This document shows, piece after piece, positions 58,625 through 64,000 of a DNA stretch of 64,000 nt. The position numbers were made by a program, and so were the translations under genes. The stretch is from Microcebus murinus. Taxonomy: Eukaryota; Chordata; Mammalia; Primates; Cheirogaleidae. Location of the stretch: positions 32,257,501 through 32,321,500 of the forward strand of contig NC_134109.1 of assembly GCF_040939455.1 (NCBI RefSeq), in the 5' to 3' direction. The notes under the pieces are model-generated. The model was not told where the DNA came from. It was given only the letters and a program-made list of their open reading frames with translations, and did not search any database. Position 1 is the stretch's first letter; each line of letters opens with the position of its first letter.

Positions 58625-58850
58625 GGAGACTAGTGCCTTAAACTTAGGGTCTGAAGATGGATCCCACTTCTGCTGCACACCAGCCATGTGACCTTTGGGA
58701 GGCATGAAAGCACTCCATGCCTCAGTTTCCCCATTTTAAAAACCACAATAACAATATATGCCTTGTCGAGTTGTTGCAAGACCTAAACATAATCTAGAAT
58801 GTTAGTGGTCCTAGTGGAACATTTGGCATATAGAGAAAGCTCAGTAAGTG
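58625..58850 (-). repeat. MIR SINE, nearly full length
   Basis: CAGCCATGTGACCTTTGGGA, GCCTCAGTTTCCCCATTTTA, GAAAGCTCAGTAAGTGTCAT. Confidence 0.8.
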
Positions 58851-59309
58851 TCATAGAAGGGAGAGAAGATAAAACGTGAGGTTAAGAGATGTGGACAGAG
58901 GGCATCCCAATGAACTGTCCTAATCTTGGGATGCTTGAACTGAAGACAGCTTGGGGTGAAGGTCTCCCAAGCATAGACTCAGTATATGGCTGATGACATT
59001 AGTCCAGGGGTGTCTGGCCCAGGCAACAGCATTGTTTGGATAAGTTTATTTGGATTCAGGGAATAGAAGTTGCACAGTAGGAGCAGGTTCCCAAAAGGAT
59101 CCACCCTCCATCCACCAGAGCCCACAAACAGTTCAGCTCTGTAATGGCTAGAGCCCAGAGTCCTTTGGAGACACATGTGAGGAGCGAAGGTGGGTTCTGT
59201 GGTCAGAGCCCAGGGCCAGGCATGGAGATGTCTATTCTCCTGGAAGCTGCCTATGACATCATCTAGAATAAATTGCTTAACCAGTCATCCTCAGGTAAAG
59301 GGTGAGGCT
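58851..59309. other. Intergenic, nothing recognised
   Basis: Unique sequence without a gene. Confidence 0.4.
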
Positions 59310-59425
59310 GTAGACAATAGGCTGTGGTCTTACTGCTTCCACGCCATGTGATCTTGAGCTTGCCATTTGCCCTCTCAGAGCTGTGGTTGCTCATCTGGGA
59401 GATGGGAGCATAATCGGCCTCCTTA
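59310..59425 (-). repeat. MIR SINE fragment
   Basis: GCCATGTGATCTTGAGCTTG, GTTGCTCATCTGGGAGATGG. Confidence 0.65.
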
Positions 59426-59699
59426 GGGAGGGGCAGGAGGACGGAATGGGGTGATGGCTGGGATCCCCACGTGCGTTTGCCTGGCCAGGTGGACTTGGGT
59501 GGTTGTTAGGTGCCACCTGCACTCCTGTCAAGGGGCAGGGACTGGTCACCACCCTGGAGTGAGCAGGAGGAGATTCTAGGCTCTTCTTTACTCCAAACCT
59601 GGCTTTCGGCCTTAGGAGAGCTTAGGTTAAGTGAGCCACCAGGTCAGGGTGCAGAAAAGGGTAAGCCTGAACGGGGAGGAAGGCTCCAAGCTAAACTCT

Positions 59700-59855
59700 C
59701 CCATAACTTTCTGGTGCTACCTTAAGAGAAATCTGTTTGGAGCTTCAGTTCATCTATAAATTGGGCAAGTCCTACCCCACCTTCCTAACAGGAGGAACAA
59801 ATGAGAATTAATTAGTAAAGGTGGCTGTCAAACATGGTTGGTGTTATTATTAACT
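59700..59855 (-). repeat. MIR SINE fragment
   Basis: GAGCTTCAGTTCATCTATAA, GGAGGAACAAATGAGAATTA, and a TGGTGTTATTATTAA end. Confidence 0.6.
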
Positions 59856-60477
59856 TAATATGTTTGTTTTAAAGGGGGAGGCTGGCTTGCTCCAGTCCAT
59901 GGGGTGTGTGAGCTGCCAGCCTGCCGGCCAGGTTTGATGAGAAATCCTGTAGATTGTTTCCACATGGGAGTTTACAACACAAATAATTAGTTGCAGTGGA
60001 GGAAGGCCTTGAAGGCAAGGGATGATGGATTCCAACGATGGATTTTGCAGTCCTTCATATAAAATGCAGAGGTGTTCCCTAAGGGGAGGAGTTATTGTAC
60101 TAGGGAGAGGGCGTCCCAGGGGCTTAGGCACCACAGTCTGAAGCCAGCAGGCAGGGTGACGAAGGGGGTTGCCCTTGCTGTCCCAGGGACTGCAGACGGT
60201 GAGGGGCATGGGGAGTGCTGCACAAAGCCACACTGGCCGACAGGGCACAGGCCACGCATGCACATGTGCATGCCTGGAGCATGTGTGTGCATGGGCCCTG
60301 TCGCGGGCAGATCTTCCATGCTGCTCCAGAAGATACAAGACGGTCACTCAGCCAACCCGCTGCATGCGCTATCTCTAAGTGCCGCCTTCCTGGACTCCGT
60401 GGCCTTGGCTATACCAACTGATCTTTCTTTCTGTTTACTGTGTTCCCACATGTCCACCAGTCCTTCCTTCCAAGGCT
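59856..60477. other. Intergenic, nothing recognised
   Basis: Unique sequence; the 165-codon complement frame here has no domain. Confidence 0.4.
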
Positions 60478-60712
60478 AAAAGCATGGACTCTGGAGCTAG
60501 TCTGCTGGGATTTAAATATTGGCTCCACCACTTATTAGCTGTGTGACTTTGGGCAAGTTCCTTAACTTCTCTGTATCAGTTCCCTCATCTATACAATGGG
60601 GGTGATGATATCTTACAGGCTTGCTTGTGGCAATTGAATAAATTGACCTTGTGAAGCTTTTAGACTACTGCCTAGCACATGGTAAATGCTGTATAAGTAC
60701 CGATTAAACAAA
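60478..60712 (-). repeat. MIR SINE, essentially full length
   Basis: GCATGGACTCTGGAGCTAGT, TTAGCTGTGTGACTTTGGGC, GTATCAGTTCCCTCATCTAT, and a CTAGCACATGGTAAATGCTG end. Confidence 0.92.
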
Positions 60713-60977
60713 TAGATGTGTTCTGGCTGTCCTGAGCAGATGGGCTGCCTATATCTTTGTCAGTTCCTCTCCCCCAAGCCATTTCAACACAGTCTAGGAA
60801 GAGTGTGCTTGCTGAGCACTTGACATTCCATTTCGTGGCTCTCCCTGACCCCTTGGCAGCCCACGGGTTCCACCTGTAGAGAAGCTGCCCTGCCCTGACC
60901 ACACTGTGGCTCTGTGAACCAATTTTCCTCAAATCCTGTCAGCTGCTGCCCATCTTTGTCCTTTGAAAGATGAGTCC

Positions 60978-61316
60978 TTTCTTTAGATACTTCCCTTAGG
61001 ATAATGGTCTCCAGTTCCATCCAAATTGTTGCAAAAGGCATTAAGTCATCCTTCATGGCTGAGTAGTACTCCAAGGTATACATATATACCACATTTTGTT
61101 AATCTGCTCATCAATTGATGGGTATCTGGGTTGATTCCACATCTTTGCAAGTGTGAATTGTGCGGAAATAAACATTCGAGTGCAGGTGTCTTTTTGACTT
61201 TTAACCCTGACTCAAGCATTACAAAAGCGATTCCTATAATTAAAAACATTTGTATCCCCGTAATACTTTGAAATGAGAAAAAAAACAGATTCACCATGAT
61301 AAACATTAAAAAAAAA
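60978..61316 (+). mobile_element. 5'-inverted (twin-primed) L1 insertion, strepsirrhine-type
   Basis: 60978 to about 61195 is the end of L1 ORF2 in reverse orientation (TTCATGGCTGAGTAGTACTC, CATCAATTGATGGGTATCTG). From about 61200 to 61316 the sequence is forward L1 3' UTR (CATTTGTATCCCCGTAATAC, then A-rich tail). Flanks carry a 13-base duplication with one mismatch: GAAAGATGAGTCC at 60965-60977 and GAAAGATGATTCC at 61317-61329. This is the classic product of twin priming during target-primed reverse transcription. Confidence 0.82.
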
Positions 61317-61329
61317 GAAAGATGATTCC

Positions 61330-61749
61330 TCCTTGTTAGGTAGGGTGAGCTCAGCTCCTACGTTACCTACACATGTAGCCTCACTGCTTCTGCCTCCATA
61401 TGCTGGTCATGACCTTGAGTTGAGGAGAGGCGCTGAGGTGCTGCTGTGTTCCTCCGGAGTTCTGCTTGGTGTCTGGAGTCTGAGGAGTACCCGTGGCTAT
61501 CTGCTGCCCTGGGCTTGCATGGGGTTAGGCCAGCGTCTTCTGGCATCAATACGGTTATCTTATTGGCCGTCCACTCGTTCCTTACCGATAATATTTCACT
61601 GTGACCTGACTCAATATTATCAGCAACAAACATAGAACACTGTTGAAAAGGGAGCTGGAATATAAGAGCTAGTATAAACCAGTAATACAGATACATAATT
61701 GGCAATGGACTTCTCCCTGAAACCTGAGCAGACTATGTGTTTAAATGTG
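61330..61749. other. Intergenic, nothing recognised
   Basis: Unique sequence without a gene. Confidence 0.4.
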
Positions 61750-62440
61750 TGTGCAGGTGTGTTGTATGTTTATCAAGCATCTTTAACAGGTTCATGCCTT
61801 TGACATCATAATATCACTTCTGGGAAACCATCCTAAGGAAATGCCATAAAATTTACAAGATGCTTTATGCACAAAGATGTTCTTTACACAGTTACTTATA
61901 AAAGAAAACACTAGAAACAACTGAAATGTCCAGCATTTCACATAGATTATGTAAAACTATGGTTACATTAATTTTAGTGTTTTTCAACCTTTTGTAAGTT
62001 CATGAGTTGCTTGAGAAACTTATTAAAAGGAGGATTCCCAGCCTCCACCTCTAGAGATTCTGATTTAATGGGTCTGGGATGGGATCCAGAAATCTGCATT
62101 TTTAACATACGCTGTATAATCCGAAGGCGGATATTCTGCAGTTCAAACTGATCAACTTGATGGGATATTTTGCAGTCATTTAAAATGATTTTTACGGAGA
62201 GAGTATAATAACATGGAGGAATGCTTTATAAATAAAAAAGTATGTAAAATTGTATATAGAACTCTGTATCCAATTATGCAATACGACTATATAAAGCAAA
62301 ACAAAAGCATACAAAAATGTAAACACAGGCAGTCTCCGGGTGGTAGAGTTATGGCAATTTTCTTTTTCCTACATTTTCTATATTTTCCAAAATTTCTAAA
62401 AGTAAGCATTATTTTTACCATAAAAACCCACAAACCCATA
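61750..62440 (+). repeat. Old L1M 3' region, interrupted by a MER5A-like element
   Basis: Left part (61750-61974) has CCATCCTAAGGAAATGCCAT and GAAACAACTGAAATGTCCAG. Right part (62156-62440) has AACATGGAGGAATGCTTTAT, TCTCCGGGTGGTAGAGTTAT and a TATTTTCCAAAATTTCTAAA end. Noncoding. Confidence 0.7.
61975..62155 (+). mobile_element. MER5A-like hAT DNA transposon nested in L1M
   Basis: TAGTGTTTTTCAACC at the left terminal repeat, then CTCTAGAGATTCTGATTTAA, GGGTCTGGGATGGGATCCAG and AAATCTGCATTTTTAACATA. Interrupts the old L1M sequence. Confidence 0.7.
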
Positions 62441-62842
62441 ATTTTAAAACAGCAATTGTCCTCCTTGGAACAAATTTAAGGGCTTTGCATTGTTCACTCT
62501 CTTTTCTGGGATTTATATGCATTTTGTCTTTAAACAGACCGAAAGACCCAGAAACAAAGCTGTGCTGGGGTCTTCATCTTCAGGGAGGCCAGGCTGCTCT
62601 TGGAAGTGTTTCACACCCAGCCTCACCCATAGACATTAGAGTTATTGCACGTGTATTTAGTCCTGTGAGTTATTGATAAGATAATAACAAATCTTGCCTG
62701 GGATGGCACTTTATTTTGTAGAGTGGAACTATCTTCATGTCACTCTCTGGAAGATTTTTTAGATATTATAATTTGTATAGGACATTGAAGCCCTGTTTCA
62801 AGAAGCTGGAAGTAAGGAAAGCAAAGTTGTTTGCTGAGAGAT
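62441..62842. other. Intergenic, nothing recognised
   Basis: Unique sequence without a gene. Confidence 0.4.
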
Positions 62843-63252
62843 GTGTTGGTTTGCTAGGGCTGATGTAAAAAAGTTCCACTGACTGGGTGGCTTAAAAAAC
62901 AGAAATTCCTTGTGTTCTCATTCTGGGTGGTATAAATCGGAGATCAAGGCGTCAGCAGGGTTAATTCTCTCTGAGGGCTGGGAAGGCGGGGTCTGTTCCA
63001 GGCCTTTCTCTTTGGCTTGTAGAGGGCCGTCTTCTCCTGTGTCTTCACATGGTCTTCCTTTTATACGTGTTCATGTCCAAATTTCCTCTTATAAAGACCC
63101 TGTCATATTGTGTTAGGGCCACCTTAACTACCTCACTTTAACTTAATCACTTCTTTAAAGATTCTATCTCCAAATATGGTCACATTCTGAGGAACTGGGC
63201 ATTAGGACTTCAACATATGAATTTTGGGGGGACACAAGTCACCGCATAACAA
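62843..63252 (-). mobile_element. MLT1-type solitary LTR (ERVL-MaLR), complement
   Basis: Reverse-orientation MLT1 pattern: TTGGTTTGCTAGGGCTGATG at the LTR 3' end, TCTCCAAATATGGTCACATT, and CATATGAATTTTGGGGGGAC near the LTR 5' end. No internal proviral genes are present. Confidence 0.85.
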
Positions 63253-64000
63253 TGCATTACTAAGCAACAGGTGGTAGGACACAGAACTGTGCAGACATTC
63301 AGTTTAAAGCGCTGGAATAGGTTTCTTATGCATCCGACTTCATTGCTGGAATGTGTCAGATAGTTTGAAAATTCAAAGTTAGAGGCAATGTGGGCTATTT
63401 CCATTGGGACCTGACCAGAGAGGGACAGCCTGATCTGGCCCAGAGTGGCCACTTGTCTGGTCGTGGGGAGAAGTGTGTCCCTCTGCAGGAGAGGTGAACG
63501 TATCAGCTTCACTTGCTTCTAACCGGATCCACTTGTGGCTCTCTGACTTTTCATTCATGTGACTGGGGCCAAGGTCAGTATCCTGTCCGGCCACCCCTGG
63601 AGAAATGGGAGTAAGAATTCCTGTCCTGCCCGTCTTGCAGGCTGTTGTGACGTAAGGTAGTATAGGCGCTTGGTAAATTGCAGAGCTCTTTTTGTCCCCA
63701 GCAAACACACAGAGCAATGAACATCCTCTCTCACCTGCAGCAGGTGATCATGATGCTATCTCTGAAGGCTGTGGGCTCTATTGTACTCAGAGGAGTCTGG
63801 AACTTGAAACAGTGGCAGTGACTCTAGCTGTAGCATATGTGGCCAATAAAATACCACCATAAGGACTGTTGCCAAAGGCCTCCATCATTCTGAAAGAAAT
63901 GAAACAACTATATTTTGAAATTGACATATGCTCCTTATATGAAAATTTCTAAATTTGATACAGAACAAAAAATAAAGGTCCCCATTCTCTAACTCTCTGC
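63253..64000. other. Intergenic, no gene; MIR trace
   Basis: A MIR-like tail in reverse orientation at about 63595-63700 (GGAGAAATGGGAGTAAGAAT, GCTTGGTAAATTGCAGAGC). The rest to the window end is unique. Confidence 0.4.

Noticed and set aside
60784..61092. 102-codon complement frame with L1 ORF2 C-terminal similarity
   Set aside because: Part is the inverted L1 segment and the rest reads into unique flanking DNA beyond the target-site duplication; not a gene.

Overview
The window is mammalian nuclear DNA, most likely from a lemur (Malagasy strepsirrhine primate). Three young Alu copies (13571, 17141 complement, 19795) carry the A/T-rich middle linker that I associate with lemur Alus (a run like CTACTATAAATA followed by AATTAATTGGCCAACTAATATA). 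A 5'-inverted L1 at 60978-61316 ends in a 3' UTR that looks like a strepsirrhine L1 tail. No prokaryotic-style gene organisation is present, and nearly all open frames are chance or repeat-derived.

The only protein-coding gene I can support is ZFP36L1 (TIS11B/BRF1) on the + strand. It has a TATA/CCAAT promoter at 27563-27583, a short first exon (ATG at 27744, donor after 27800), one intron of 2365 bp, and a second exon from 30166 to the poly(A) site near 32945. The spliced CDS encodes 338 residues with two CCCH zinc fingers. The protein binds AU-rich elements and recruits the CCR4-NOT deadenylase. Its own 3' UTR carries several AU-rich motifs of the type the protein binds, which fits autoregulation.

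Layout. 1-24,500: upstream intergenic DNA with old L2, MIR, L1M and MER5 fragments, an isolated CpG island (4500-5070), a consensus CArG box (13332) and a nested LINE block (16371-22740). In that block an old L1 ORF2 is split by a second LINE (17781-21311), which is itself interrupted by an Alu and a Tigger DNA transposon. 24,530-28,260: broad CpG-rich domain leading into the ZFP36L1 promoter. 27,600-32,945: ZFP36L1. 32,950-64,000: downstream intergenic DNA with many MIRs (a run of eight in the same orientation between 55 and 60.7 kb), a duplicated MIR pair (36957 and 38486), a FLAM-like 7SL monomer, an AluJ-like copy, an MLT1 LTR and the 5'-inverted L1.

I found no tRNA, rRNA, miRNA, CRISPR or phage-like feature and no unmistakable new system. 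The observations most worth checking are the nested LINE structure, a 21-nt poly(A)-tailed micro-retroinsert, the 5'-inverted L1, the duplicated MIR, the isolated CpG island, and the fully open in-frame 5' UTR and intron end of ZFP36L1. Repeat family names come from recognising consensus sequences by eye; boundaries are approximate unless target-site duplications are given.
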